Origin: Haliclona indistincta
Taxonomy: Eukaryota > Porifera > Demospongiae > Haplosclerida > Chalinidae
Assembly (NCBI GenBank): GCA_964017065.1
Contig: OZ024784.1
Location: forward strand, 10,583,152-10,647,151
Direction: 5' to 3'
Length of the DNA stretch: 64,000 nucleotides
Shown here: positions 1-12,300 of the stretch, piece by piece
How the letters are laid out: every line of letters starts with the position of its first letter
Position numbering within the stretch: position 1 is the first letter of the stretch
Made by a program: the position numbers and the translations under genes
The notes under the pieces: generated by a model
Databases searched by the model: none
The model's input: the letters and a program-made list of their open reading frames with translations, nothing else
What the model was told of the DNA's origin: nothing

Positions 1-60
1 TCGAAATATCATTTTGAGACAGTTTCTGTAAGGAATAGAGGGTGAAGGATTTCACGGTGA

Positions 61-659
61 TTAACCCTTTAACTACTAAATTATCTTGCTGAAATTTTAA
101 CCTCGTAAATGCTGACCACTTCTATCGTGAATATCTCGTGTGTCTTTTGTGCTACTGGTCTCAAATTTGCGTCCTTTTACCCCAGTGAGTAGCCGCAATT
201 GCCCATACTCAAGTCGGTCGATATGCCCCTCCCACTTCGAAAGTGAAGTCGGTAAAGTGCAGCGACCTCGTCAAATTTTGCTCAAAGTTAGTGCTTTGGG
301 GCTGGCTACTGAAAAGTACATGTAAATAGCAGTGGTTCTGGTCAATGTAAAATGTAGCCCTGATCGTAGAGAATGCGCCAAAATGTGTTTTCCGAGCACC
401 CGAAGCCATAAAATGTCCAAATTTTCTTGGCAGCCATTTTGTTTTTCCTAAAATGTTGTGAAATTTGCACTGAAGTCATAGAAATGCCGAAGCCAATACG
501 TTTAGCGCAGGGGGCGCGCCGAAAACCAGTCAATTTTTTGTGGTTATTTGTATTCTTCAATTTGGCTCAATTTTGGGATATTTTAACACTTTTTCATAAA
601 GTTATGCTGTCTGAAGTATGTATGACGCACAATTGCGTCATTAGGGCTTAAAGGGTTAA
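61..659. mobile_element. TTAACCC-ended element, copy 1
   Basis: The stretch opens with TTAACCCTTTAA and closes with TTAAAGGGTTAA, so its ends are inverted repeats. Close relatives lie at 55694-56262 and 9996-10602, with end fragments at about 31003-31016 and 38036-38048. Just inside the right end is a short hairpin (TGACGC...GCGTCA) that recurs in other copies. No transposase is visible, so this is a non-autonomous DNA element by inference. The short open frames inside it look incidental. Confidence 0.7.
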
Positions 660-1410
660 AGACATCTATTTACAAAAGGCATCTTTACCTAAAAAATTTT
701 GCCAGGGGACAAGGCTATTTGCCTATGTAAGCTAGAGTTCTAATGAACACATACCCGTGCGGTGGGCTAAGATCTGCATAGTTAGTACACGACTACCCCA
801 GCAGGTTATGGGCGGGGCTCACATTGTCTCATGACCACGTGCATAAAAAACGATGCGTGACCAACCTCGTCTGAACGTAACCCACCAACTTACACACGAA
901 GTTGCAACAATTTTCAAACTTGACATGCTATGCTAGCAAGTGTATAAGAAGCACTCTACTTCAAGCCAAGGACATTCTTAAGGGGATGATGGATTAAATT
1001 TTTCTCGAGTCAGGAGTTATCATTGATAGAGCGAGAAAATTATACAGTACAGTGAAACCTGTCTTAGCGACCACTCGCATAGAGCGACCACCTCTCTCCA
1101 GCGTCCGCGACAAAATGTCCCGAACAACAGCTATACAAAAGCACCTAGAGCTAACATGTCTACAGCGACCACCTGCCTAATGTGGACAACGACCACACGT
1201 TTCAGCACGCAGTGTACAAAACTACACTGTCTCGATTACGGCCAGTAGGCATGGCAATTAGGCGTGGTTACTGATTTCTGCATGCATGCTGATGCTGACT
1301 GGCGCGAACAGTTATGATCAGTTGCTGTTGACTCGACACTGTTAACTTTTTATCCGTGCGCAGTATGCGCGAGGGTTATGCGTTTGTGTCCGTCTATATG
1401 TGTGTGTGTG

Positions 1411-1785
1411 GGTGCTCTGGTGGTTCAACTGATAGAGTCCTGGGTTTATGACCCAGAGGACACTGGTTCGAATCCCAGGGCAGGAGAAAAAAAAAGAACA
1501 ACAAAAAACATCACAAGTACTCCAGCCCACCCATCTGTAAACGGGTACCTGGTCTTGTACTGGGGGAGCAAAGCACACCAACTGTGTCTCATTGTACCAC
1601 TAATGGTAGTTGTGGGACTACAGGGTGCCCACACTGGCAGTGGGAGGCATGGCAGGTACTTCCTGCGAGTTCTTTGCCTGGGCTCCAGGAGTGCTCATAG
1701 CACCGGCACATCGTACCTGCTTAGTGCACGGCTTGTCCAGGAACGCGTGACCTGTAATAGGCAGCAAGAGGCTTTGCTTTTTACC
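1411..1785 (+). mobile_element. tRNA-headed SINE-like element
   Basis: The first 75 bases resemble a tRNA gene. There is an A-box-like TGGTTCAACTGA at 1421-1432, a perfect B box GGTTCGAATCC at 1465-1475, and a stable anticodon-like hairpin CTGGG-TTTATGA-CCCAG. The T-stem is imperfect by one base, so it is not an intact tRNA. It is followed by an A-rich tract and ~290 bp of unrelated body. The unit is bracketed by ~60-bp direct repeats (about 1345-1407 and 1786-1845), longer than normal SINE target duplications. Confidence 0.55.
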
Positions 1786-1839
1786 CTTGCGCAGTATGCG
1801 CCAGGGTTATGCGTTTGTGTTCGTCTGTGTGTGTGTGTG

Positions 1840-2538
1840 TCGTCAAAAAACACGCCTGTTTGCGTCTTACAGCTCGAAAATCTCCACGAAAACACTCTCT
1901 GCAGCTTCTTCACTGAATTTATAGTCCTATGAAGACGTTTTCTGTGCTGGCAAGCCTTGTTCGAGTGGCTAATCCATGGCTATCTAAAGCTACGTGTCCT
2001 TGTAAGAGCACTTACGGTATTGTGGGTGTGTCACCCAACCTCCTATCAATGTCGATGTCCTCACTCAGTCTCACATGTACAGCTATTAAGTAACGTGCAT
2101 GTTGCAGTAATGCAGGAATAGTCGAGTTTAGCTCCTAGCTCAGCGCACGGGTATGTGTTCATTAGAATTCTAGTTTGCTTTTGCTTTTTATGTGTGTGTG
2201 GACAAAAAACACGCCTTTTTGCGTCTTAGCGCTCGAAACTCTCCACGAAAACACTCTCTGCAGCTTCTTCACTGAATTTATAGTCCTATGAAGACCTTTT
2301 CTGTGCTGGCAAGCCTTGCTCGAGTGGCTAATGCATGGCTTTCTAAAGCTACGTGTGCTTGTAAGAGCACTTTACGGTACTGTGGGTATGTCACCCAACC
2401 TCCTATTCATGTCGATGTCCTCACTCAGTCTCACATGTACCGTACGTCAGAGCTCCTGCGTGCGTGTTGCAGTAATGCTGGAGTAGTTGTGTTTAGTTCC
2501 TAGCTCAGCGCATGGGTATGTGTTCATTAGAACTCTAG
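1840..2538. repeat. Tandem duplication of ~350-bp unit
   Basis: Two diverged copies lie head to tail: about 1840-2180 and 2195-2538. Both contain the AAAAAACACGCCT motif, the TTCACTGAATTTATAGTCC block and the end CGGGTATGTGTTCATTAGAA or its close variant. They differ by scattered substitutions and a small gap. The unit forms the right end of the surrounding composite element. Confidence 0.75.
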
Positions 2539-2638
2539 TTCACTAATGTATACGCTTTATTATTCAACATAACCCATTACATCAAAAATTGATCTTAAAA
2601 TTAAAATTTAGCTATAGATATTAAAATTAGACAATACA

Positions 2639-2663
2639 TAATAATAATAATAATAATAATAAT
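2639..2663. repeat. (TAA)n microsatellite
   Basis: About eight repeats of a TAA/ATA trinucleotide lie in AT-rich sequence just downstream (on the minus strand) of the retroelement relic. Confidence 0.8.
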
Positions 2664-2745
2664 TACTTTTAACACATGCACAGTCATAATGATAAAAGAG
2701 CAACGAAATTAACTATAACTAATTTAAAAACAAAAACTAACCTAA

Positions 2746-3018
2746 CTAAGTAAGACAGTCCAAGGACCTGCAGCGGGACACCCACATGGTGGCGTTGCAT
2801 CTCCACAATGTGACTGAAAGTCTTTGGAAGATAAGAGAAGTTGAGTTCGTGACGCCGAGACGGGAGTCTCTCATGCGGGCAATTCCCTTGATGGTAGAGC
2901 AAGCCTGAGAGCTCCAGCCACCCAAGACCTCCACAGCGAGAGGGATAAAAGAAATGCCTTCTGCCCGACAAAGGTTGTCATGAGCAGCAATTTTGCGAGC
3001 CTCAGCAACCTGAAGAGC
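2746..3018 (-). pseudogene. Retroelement pol C-terminal relic
   Basis: Read on the minus strand from 3018 to the stop at 2746-2748, the frame gives a peptide with EARKIAAHDNLCRAEGISFI, then PLAVEVLGGW and RLSVTLWRCNATMW. This pattern is familiar to me as the C-terminal end of polymerases from retroelements common in invertebrates (FIPLAVExLGGW...). Upstream in the same direction the frame closes with TAA, so the copy is truncated or frameshifted. No reverse transcriptase core is visible. Assignment to a particular retroelement class is uncertain. Confidence 0.55.
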
Positions 3019-3616
3019 ATGACCCTGATTTAATAATTATCGAAATCAGAATAAAAATCAATGAAGGCCTCAGCATCATAACTAAAAATCTTTTTTTTCC
3101 TGATGAATACAAAAATAGCTCGAGAGGCAAATAATTTTGTAGCTAGACAAGATCAAGAGTAGGGAAGAACTTCTTGGTGTGTTCATTGCGAGTGTGATCA
3201 ATATGCAAAATGACTGGTGAGTAGATTAAGGAAAAGGGGAAATGATGTGATAGGTTGTGAGGTACTAACCAAGAAAACTGATTGTTCTTCTGGCAGTGAG
3301 ATGAAATAAAAATGTACGACAGTCTACCATTAGACAGTAACATTACCATTAAACAATCTACCATTAGCATAGGCAACTTTTAGTTTCTTTGTTGGTGCGT
3401 CCATCATTCATGGCAACATTGAGTCATTCTCTCAATAATTCTCATCCTGATGATCATCTGGCTTCTCCTTCGACCTTGCTCCTAGGTTTTCTTTTGTATG
3501 CTGCCCTTCGCAGTCCCCTGTTCCCTTTGTTTGTTGTCCTCTTCTTCATGTTTATCAATTTTATTCCCCTGGAAGAGCATGGATTGTCCTTATCCACAGT
3601 TTGCACATAACTTATA
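3019..3616. other. Intergenic, no gene recognised
   Basis: AT-rich sequence with only short open frames. A 73-codon + strand frame at 3389-3610 has no motif I recognise and no splice context, so it is treated as chance. Confidence 0.5.
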
Positions 3617-3878
3617 CAGGGCCGGATACAGGATCTAAAAAAGATGGGCAAAGATCCATGTGCAAAACGCGGGAGAATTTTGCCACAATCACAACTAGCT
3701 GTACAGTCGCAACTAGCCCTGGACCTGCATTCACGCTGTTCAATGCTCATAATACGTGTGCGTATGTATATGTACGTGCAAAGCGTCAATAATTGAAAGC
3801 AAAGAATTAATTAAAAATTAAAAGTGACCACGAAGGGGAAATTGTCCCCCGATTTCACCCCTCATATCCGCCACTGAT
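3617..3878. repeat. Repeat with GGGCCGGATACAGG / ATCCGCCACTG ends
   Basis: The segment starts AGGGCCGGATACAGGATC and ends with CCCCTCATATCCGCCACTG. These are imperfectly complementary ends of the GGCGGATCCAGG type that many animal repeats share. It has no coding capacity. A non-autonomous element is inferred from the ends only. Confidence 0.4.
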
Positions 3879-4688
3879 ATACTAAATCATCATACTCTAC
3901 ACATGGGACCATTATTGACATGCCGGTTTTAAAATTTTATTCTACAAACAAACCAAATTTGTAAGTTGGGTATGTCATAGTTCTCTCCTTACATTGAAAT
4001 ATTCATGGACAAAATCAGAAGCGCATAATCAGAGTGAGCGTGACAAAAGGCAGATCAACTCGTCCAAGCATTTGATTGAATTTGCAAATCCACACATGAT
4101 GGCCGTGTTTCTAAAGATAGACTAGCGATGGGTGATGGTATGTGCATGTTGGTTTCGTATTGGCTAGAACTTGGCAGTCAGAGCCTCCTGGAGGCTAGCA
4201 ACAGCTTATTTCTACACCCGCAATGCCTCGCAGACAATCACCATATGCATGTATACCAGCTGTAGAGAATCAACGTGACGCCCCACATCAACTCGTTTCT
4301 CGCTTTAGCAGTATCTACTCAAACTAGCAGGCACTCATCTTGGGATAGTAGAAAGCTGCTGCTAGCCTGCTACTTTTTAGTAGCCCAGTACAAACTAAAG
4401 TACGCGTACTGTCAGCAATGACTAGTCAATCTCTAGAAACACGTGTGCATGGATCTGCAATTTTAAATCAAATGAGTGGGAGTGTCATGCTCCTGTCTCT
4501 TTACTGCACTCACTCTCATTACGCGCTCCTGTTGATTTTTGTACTTGCTTATCTCTTTGACATCTGAGCTAGCTGGGGCGGAGCACGTGACGTTAACCCG
4601 TGCACCCACGCCTTGACAACCTGTCTACGTCATGTCAGCTCGTTGTTGGGCCTGTCGTTGTAGGCATGGTTTCTGTTTGTCTTGAACT
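3879..4688. other. Upstream region of the FAM149B1-like gene
   Basis: No coding exon is visible. The sequence becomes less AT-rich toward 4590-4690, and an ATGGCGG motif lies at 4689, similar to YY1-type elements found at many animal transcription starts. A promoter near 4.6-4.7 kb is plausible but not shown. Confidence 0.3.
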
Positions 4689-4754
4689 ATGGCGGATTTT
4701 GAGGGGCTTTGTACTCAGCTTCTCCGGATTCTGTGGCTGATTGCAGCTATCCAG
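4689..4754 (+). CDS. Candidate first exon (phase conflict)
   Basis: An ATG at 4689 opens a 22-codon frame beginning MADFEGLCTQ, followed at once by a good donor (CAG|GTACAT). It lies upstream of the recognised FAM149-type exons in the right orientation. It ends in phase 0, however, whereas the exon at 6342 needs two leftover bases. Either an intermediate exon exists or this is not the start. Kept only as a candidate. Confidence 0.25.
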
Positions 4755-5869
4755 GTACATTTAAATGACTGCAGCAGTAATTCCTACAAGTTCTGAATGC
4801 TTGCCATTGACCTATAGACAGAATTTAGTGCAGCTAGCTAGCTCGCTTCTTCCTCTTGCAAGCGGCTCAGGCCCCTTCGGCTAGACACACACAGACACTA
4901 CAAACATCTTATCATCCACACAGTTCATATCTGTCTCCTTAAAAAAAATATGTTCTTCAGACGCTAGATCCTTTGATCCTCAAAGCGCCGACACCGGAAA
5001 CTTGTAAAGATGAAGGTTCCGATCATTTCCTGTGCAATAACCATTATAACTTGTGTTATTAATAAGCGGTCACTTACCATGAATACTAAGCACGTTGTAT
5101 TTTTACAACTTTTCCTAGGTCAAAGAGTTATTCTGCCACAAGACTTGCCGTAAAAATCTTAATCTGCATCCTAGAAACTTTTAGCAAGATCTACAGCAAA
5201 TGTCTGAACCAGATTTCTCAATTTGTAGTCTGTCAAAAGTTACAAACTAAAAATAAATTTACCTTCATAGCTAACACCATAAACACTATTAACTAGATAA
5301 AAAGCACTGATACGAGTGCAGTACGGGAATTATTGCATGATGGGTGTGGTCAAGGCAGTGAGTGCTAGTGATATAGCACTAGTTGGGCATAGCCCAAGTA
5401 ATACAGCGTGAGGCAAAGCCTGGTGCTGTATCAGCATAGAGACAAATAATTCTCGTACAGTGTTCCACACAAGAGAGTAAAAAAATAGTTTTTGCACATT
5501 TTGCTTCATATCTCAGTAACTAATGATCCTACTGGCATGTTGCATGTATCATAATGATCCTCTATCCTTACTGAACACCCTGATTCATATGGCTTCAAGT
5601 CACGTGACATGGGCGTGGCACAACATGGCGGGATATCGGACCCTCTGGAAGGACAATGTTTAGGGGAGAACTTTTGAATTACTGGTATTTAAGATTTCTT
5701 AACGCTGCATTAAAACCCTCACCCAGGGCGCCTACCTGTGGGCTGAGTGTTTTGCCTTAACTTTCATTAGTTCGGCGTCAGGGAGCAAATAATAGCTTCC
5801 TCGACCGACCAAAAGCTTTAAGACGGGAAATCCGATTCTCTGGAAGTTAAGGTCCAAGATTAGGAAATA

Positions 5870-6246
5870 GCACTGCCAATACATTCATCTTTACTTTAGA
5901 ACTTGCGCGGAGTCTGTAGAAATACGCACATCGACAAACGCGACTGTTCTCTGCTAGAGAGCTGTTTTCTGACCGCCATCTTGCTATTTGATGGAGTTTT
6001 GTGATGTCACACGTTGGTTATTAGTGATGAGTCATAACTATTAAACTGATTCAATATATTTTGTATTAGTTATGACTCATCGTATATGATATATTTATTA
6101 TGCGTGACATCACAAAAATCCATTAAACTAGCAAGATGGTGGTCAGAAAACAGCTCTCTAGCAGAGAACAGTCGCGTTTGTCGATGTGCGTATTTCTACA
6201 GACTCTGCGCAAGTTCTAAAGTAAAGATGAATGTATTGGCAATGCA
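5870..6246. repeat. Foldback element (~175-bp arms) in 5' region
   Basis: The left arm from about 5870 (GCCAATACATTCATCTTTAC) returns as its reverse complement, ending at about 6246 (GTAAAGATGAATGTATTGGC). Pairing continues inward, with gaps, to GATGAGTCATAACT at 6026-6039 and its complement at about 6067-6081. That leaves a loop of ~27 bases. There is no open frame. It lies about 95 bp upstream of the first certain FAM149B1-like exon. Confidence 0.85.
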
Positions 6247-6341
6247 ATTTGAACTATGAATATGTATCATTCATTACACAGCTACCATATACACACTAAG
6301 TGTATTTATCCTTATTAGTGTGATATCTCTCTGAATTGCAG

Positions 6342-9300
6342 ACCAGCTGATAATGTTTTCTTAAGTGAACTGTTCTCAGAAGAGCCACCAGGCTCCCATG
6401 TGCTTGATCAGTGTGATGTAGATGATTATGATACTACTTGTGAGACCACAGCATTATCTTATCAATGGAGTGATACAACAGTGACAGAGTCAGCAACAGG
6501 AAGGAGTTCATACTGTTCCTGGACTGGAGTAGAAGGGGTCAGTACTACTGTGTACAATAATCTCAAATAAAAATTTTGTTGCATAGGAGTTAGACAGATT
6601 AGCTAGTGAGACTGTCCAGCACATGTTTAATGCTATTGATCATGCTCTGTACAAAGACAAATCTACCAAGATGCCAGATGTGGACAGAGAGTGTTTAGAT
6701 TGGTCTGGAAACTTTATGCATTTCAGGTAAACCAAAAATGGCAATATAATTGGCACTGTACATCAGACATTGTGTGTGAAGTATCCAAGTGCAGACAAGA
6801 ACTCTAGCCTCTGTCTCTGTGGCCACTACAAGTGCCATGTTTGCAATTTGTACAAGTGATGTATGAAAGATAAACTGATAAAGCACGATGGGTTCGGTAG
6901 GTCGAGAGGCTAATATAGCATGAGTCAAGGACTCAAGATCCAATCCTGAATACTTTATCATTCATATAGCACGAACAACTGTGCTTTAAATGATTTAGAG
7001 CATACCTTGGTCAAAGATCGCCGTTGGAAGTGACGCGAAGCGCATTGACGGCCATCTTAGACCAATAAATGCCAAAGTGAGCAATATGGGATTTATAGCA
7101 TGGGCGGTATCTTTGATCCTTGACCTCGGCAACAATGTATTACTCCATTTAGGTCCCGCTAAACTTACTAAGTACAATTTTTGTGCCGCAAACAGTGCTT
7201 CAAATATATATGGCTTGAACTACAGTTAGTAGTTTTAGATGCAATTTGATTAGAGACACAATTTGACTGTACTAGCCCTGCATGGTAGTTTGAAACAAAA
7301 GCCCTGGCTGTGAAATATACTGGCTCTATGGTATACTCCAGGCTTATGGCAGTTTATAGCGATATCAGTTGTTATCGTTAGAAAATGAAATCTTAAGTGC
7401 ATGAGCCTGAGTCACTTGTTAGTACCTCACAAGTTAGCGTATTATCTCTGATGCTTACAGTCCTTATTGCATAGAGTTGATGGAAATCACATCTTAAATA
7501 GAGAAGGAGGTAGTGTGGAGCTGTTAAATTCTATATCTGTTGATGATGGTATGATCACACCAACCAATCAAGATAATCCATCTGGGCTAAACAGGTAAAC
7601 AGATAGTTTTGTTTATGTGCTTATCATTCCAAGGAGCGTACAAACGTGAAATAACGGAAAACAAATGGACAGTTATTGCTCACGAGAATTGTACTGCACT
7701 AGTATAGCGTACGTTCACTTGTGGCCGTATGGCTTGTACAAAACTTCTAATAAGGAAGTTTTTAATGCATTGAGTGACAGAACATGCAGTGGTGAAATTG
7801 ATGCGATAGTGAAAATGATGATGCAGTGGTGAAAATGGTGCACAAAGCGTGCCTGGAAAATGTGCTCTTCAAAGTTGTACACTCCTTGGAATGATAAGCT
7901 CGTCATGTAACAGAATGGTTTAAGTTTTATTTCCATGCTTATAGTTTTTCAGATGTTACTCTTGGTATTGATGGACATGGATTAAACATAGTAAAGAGAC
8001 TAACTGATATTGATGTTAATGATCCTTATGAGCAGCCCGGAAAGTATTATGAGGAGTTGATAGTTGCCAATGGTGAAGTGATGGAATACTTTGCTTTTGA
8101 TGCAAGGTATCATTTTCTATAACATTATAGTATAAATGGAAATTTAATGCTGAGTATATGTGCATTTCTTCAGTGGACTGAGCAATGAAGAGTGTGTGAA
8201 CCCCAAAAAAGTGCCTCGGTTGCGTCATGATCATGGGCTTCCTCCGATTACACCAAGTGCTTGTGTGAGGGACACTGCCTGCAATCTAGTATTTGATCAA
8301 GTTTGGAGTGAAGTGAGACTAAGATTTGATGTATTGTTATTGTGTTGCCGTGTATGATTTTAGGTGATAACAGTCCTTCAGCCATTGCTTCTCAAGCAGA
8401 ATTCTCTTTCAAGTGAGAAACAATACAACACACTTCCATTTTTTGTATTAATTTGGTAACTTCTACATGTTACTAAGCCTATGTTCATAAACATCGGAAC
8501 CAGGGACCACGTACCTCTCCTTGGATTTTTAGACTGTTTGTGTGCCATTTGAAATTCAAATACATGTACCCGACACACGTGTTGCAACAATCGCTTTTCC
8601 ACCTTTTAAGTCTCAACTCCATGAATAACTGCAATGTAGTGACTAGCAATTGCTATTTTAGAAGTAAAATGTATAAAATTGGTGTTGATCTGCACTCAAA
8701 TGGGCATAAATAATGAGCTCATGAATATTAAGTAGTTAAACTTTTGCTGCACTTTGCGTGCCACCTTTTAAACCCCTTTTGTCTCGAATAGCTTCCTACG
8801 CCACTATTGCAGTAATACGTGAGCTAGGCACTTGACGCCAAAATTAAATTCGCAAAATCTGGGTCATTCGCCAAAATTTTGATCCTCCAAAATTACCCGC
8901 TATACTGTACCTAATATACAGGAAAACGTGGGAACTCTGCTGTTGCCATCACTGACTCTAACCCTAATTATGTATGTTAATTTACTTGTGTATGTAGGCA
9001 AACGAAATGAAGGAATGCTGTTGAATCCTCCACTGACAGCACAAGTACCAATTCATGAATTCTTTTTACCAAACAGATTTAACCAACAGCTTCCTCCTAC
9101 CAGGGGATCAGCACCTCACTCTGTTACTCAGGTATTGCTCATTGTGGAGACAGACCTACATGTCAATGTACGTTTTATAGCCTTTTAAGCAGCGGCTTGC
9201 AGCCCCAGGTCCTCTTGCCCCAGGAGTACCTACACACTCAACTGACTTGCCTAATTTGCAAAAAGTCATCACTATTCGACCTGTACCTCTCCAGCAGCGA

Positions 9301-12300
9301 TTACCGTCCTCTACTTTACCTGCCATGGGTCCTTCTACCAGCAAGTCAGTAAATACATATTATATTGTGTGTATTCTGTAATAAATATATTGTAAGCCTT
9401 GCAGTGAAGCCATTATCAATTATAAACTTCGGAACAGAGTTTTATAACTGAGGGTGGCATTCACTCACTTTGCCTCTAGTTGAGACTATCATTATAAGGT
9501 GGCAGGGTAGCGTTTGCCTAATTCATTATTCAAACAACGATACTTGCAAATACAAGTCTTTGCAGATGCCCAAGAAAGCAACCAATCAGATTGTCCATAA
9601 CTTGACACCTGCCATGACATTAAATCATGTAATGCTCTCTCTAAGTTGACCTTTGTTGGCAGGAATGGGATGTTGGTAGGCCACAATTAACTAATTAATT
9701 ATTTGTGAGGGTGTGGTCAATTAATATTGCTTGTTAAACAATGGACTCGCGTATGCTGCTAAGCTGCTTTTCACACAGTTTTTAGACATTTTCGGTGACC
9801 AAACATATTTTACCAGCTGCTGAGGAAGACAAACTGCGTCTTGCTCTGAAACTAAGCAGGAAAGGCATGCCACATGTTCAAAGTCTGGCTCAGTTGCCCA
9901 GGCACTGGGAACAAGTTACCCAGGGAGGCCTGGGTGTAGCTATGCCACGTGAACACTAGCCTAGAACTTGAATTCAGAGGCCACACAATGACCATTTAAC
10001 TCTTTAGGGACTGAATTATTTCGACGAAAATTCGACTTGCTCTAAACTGACAGTTTGTCTTGCATTTTCTACAACATGCAGTACGTTAGCTATTCCAAAC
10101 TAGCACTGTTGTTTCCTGGTATGTCAAAGTTTACAACCATGTACTAAACTCTGAGTTGGCCACTCCCACTTCGGAACTGAAGCCGCTTAAGTGCTGCGAC
10201 CTCGTCATTTTTCAGCCAATTTTGGTCTTCGTTTAGCCCTTGTGACTGATACAAAAACCTGGTGGTGTCCAGGTGAGCAAACAGCATAGTTTAGACCATA
10301 TTCCATGCCCAAGTATGCATTTCCAGGCATCCTGAAGCCTTAAAAATGCCAAAAGTGGAGAGGGGCTCTGCCCCTTCGAACCCCAGGTTAACGGGGGGAC
10401 ACCCCCCTTTAAAATTCCCCCCGTGCTGTACGTTTTAGTGGGGAGGGCGCGCCGAAAAACAGGTGGTTTTTTCAGGTAAAGTCATCTTTTGTAAATAAAT
10501 TTGATTTGACCTTTCTAGAGCACTTTTTGCACTTTTTATGACGTCTAGAGTAGGTGGAGTCAATTATGGCGGCTAAAGCCGCTATAGGCCTTAAAGGGTT
10601 AAACTGCCCTCAGCAGTACATTACATGATACAAAGCACTCAGTTATACAGTCTCATAATGCACTCGTATTTGGCTCATGCATCATCGCACGTTCTCAACC
10701 ATGCCCTCGTACTTTATGTCGTGCACTGTTAACAGCCTAGAGTAGGTTAACTTGACAGCCTAGAAGCTGATTTGTTAGAATTTCACTACAGGAGGTCAAA
10801 TTAATTTTTGTAATCTCCATGTTGCTTATGTGCTGTACTGAACATTGTAGAGACGCCCAGTTGAAGTAGTGGTCTGATTGCCTTTGATTGCATAACTATT
10901 ATAGTGATTGCTGTACAGAAATCATGTATAGTGTAAAATAGCTGCAGTTTACTGTGTTTGTGGAATGGTAGCAATCCATTGAGACATCTGGTGCTTCGTT
11001 TCTTTATTGTCACTTAGTAGCTTATTCATTCTGCAGTTTACTTGTTCCACATGATTCCCAAGATACTTTTGTAACCTTCATGAGTCCAGACACCTCACGT
11101 ACATCAAGGCCTTCCTATACATCACTATCTATGCGTAACTCTGAGCCCAAAATCTTATCTGCAAAAATTGGAATCAGAAGGTAAGAGCTTAACTGTGTTA
11201 CTTTACTGAACTATAATCGTTATGTCTTTGTTGTACAGAAATCCTTTAAAGCCTCTTGAAATTCCAAAGAGTTCTTCAGTCCATCAACCAATAGTTGGAC
11301 TTGGACATGTAAGAATTTATTGTACAGTGTTTCCAGGACTAATGTTGCACACATGACATTCCCATGTCTTATCTTGGCTACCCTTGTGACCAATGGCAAA
11401 TTTGCTCATGTAGATAATTGGCAGTAAAATGTTAGTACACAACATGCCTTTCATGTCTCCCCAGTAGTGACATGAGAACATGCTGTACTTGTTTCCCTTA
11501 GGAAGGCAACATCAGAGAATTCAGTGGTGTTATTGGTCAGAGACTGTAAGTTACTGTCTGATTACAATGTGTAGTCTCATTGTAACTATATGCAGTGTAC
11601 GTCACATGCAACTACCACCACTAGATGCTGCACAGCTTGAGAAATCTCCTGAGTTACTACGAAGCAATACGGTAAACTCAGTGTTAAGGCTTCACTGCAT
11701 GCACTGTACACAGAAGTTATGCCATGAAGCATACAGTAGTTGTATTGTCTATCTGTCATTCGGTCTTATCATTGCTCACTTAATTTGCGCTGAAACAGGA
11801 AATACTGGCAATATATTATTATTGCTTGGATTTGCATGTACCTGGCTGAAGTCCCAGCACTATTGTTAGATGTATTACACCTGGCAGTGCATATGTAGCT
11901 ATAAAGCATGAGGGCGTGATCAATAATGGTTGACAACTGTGTGAGGTCATGTGGTATAGCTGTCTAGTACTGGTGACATGTGGTCACAGCACATCATGAA
12001 CAATAATTATCTCAGACGTATGGTCTATATTATACAGAAGAGGCATGTATCTTTCTCGAACAGAATTGTCAGTGCAGCACCTGAAAATAGAGAAATGTGA
12101 GTTGCATGCATTTTGCTTTTGAGCACATTATCATACTGTCAGTTAGTGGTAGCCGAGGAAACCGTTGTCATCAAACTATGAACTATTCTGAGCTTAGGCC
12201 AAGTACTACAAACACTGTCAGGGTATGTGTACATGTATTTTGAATTAACATAATAGACTTTCATACATTTCTCTACCAAAAAATATAGCGTCTTCATTAT

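Larger units (their letters stand above)
732..2538. mobile_element. Composite inverted-repeat element with duplicated right end
   Basis: A segment at about 732-760 (TTCTAATGAACACATACCCG) recurs inverted at about 2147-2175 and again at about 2509-2537, so one left end faces two right ends. The two right ends close two tandem copies of a ~350-bp unit. A SINE-like insert lies inside (1411-1785). No transposase frame is seen. The likely reading is a non-autonomous DNA transposon whose right end was tandemly duplicated; target duplications were not resolved. Confidence 0.55.

Noticed and set aside
1411..1485. Functional tRNA-Ile (TAT) gene
   Set aside because: The T-stem does not pair properly and the acceptor stem is weak; the following body and flanks indicate a SINE head.
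3389..3610. 73-codon hydrophobic frame upstream of the first gene
   Set aside because: Low complexity, no family resemblance, no promoter or splice support.
5623..5662. ATGGCGGGATATCGG as start of the FAM149B1-like gene
   Set aside because: It reaches a stop after 12 codons, and the only nearby donor leaves the wrong phase.
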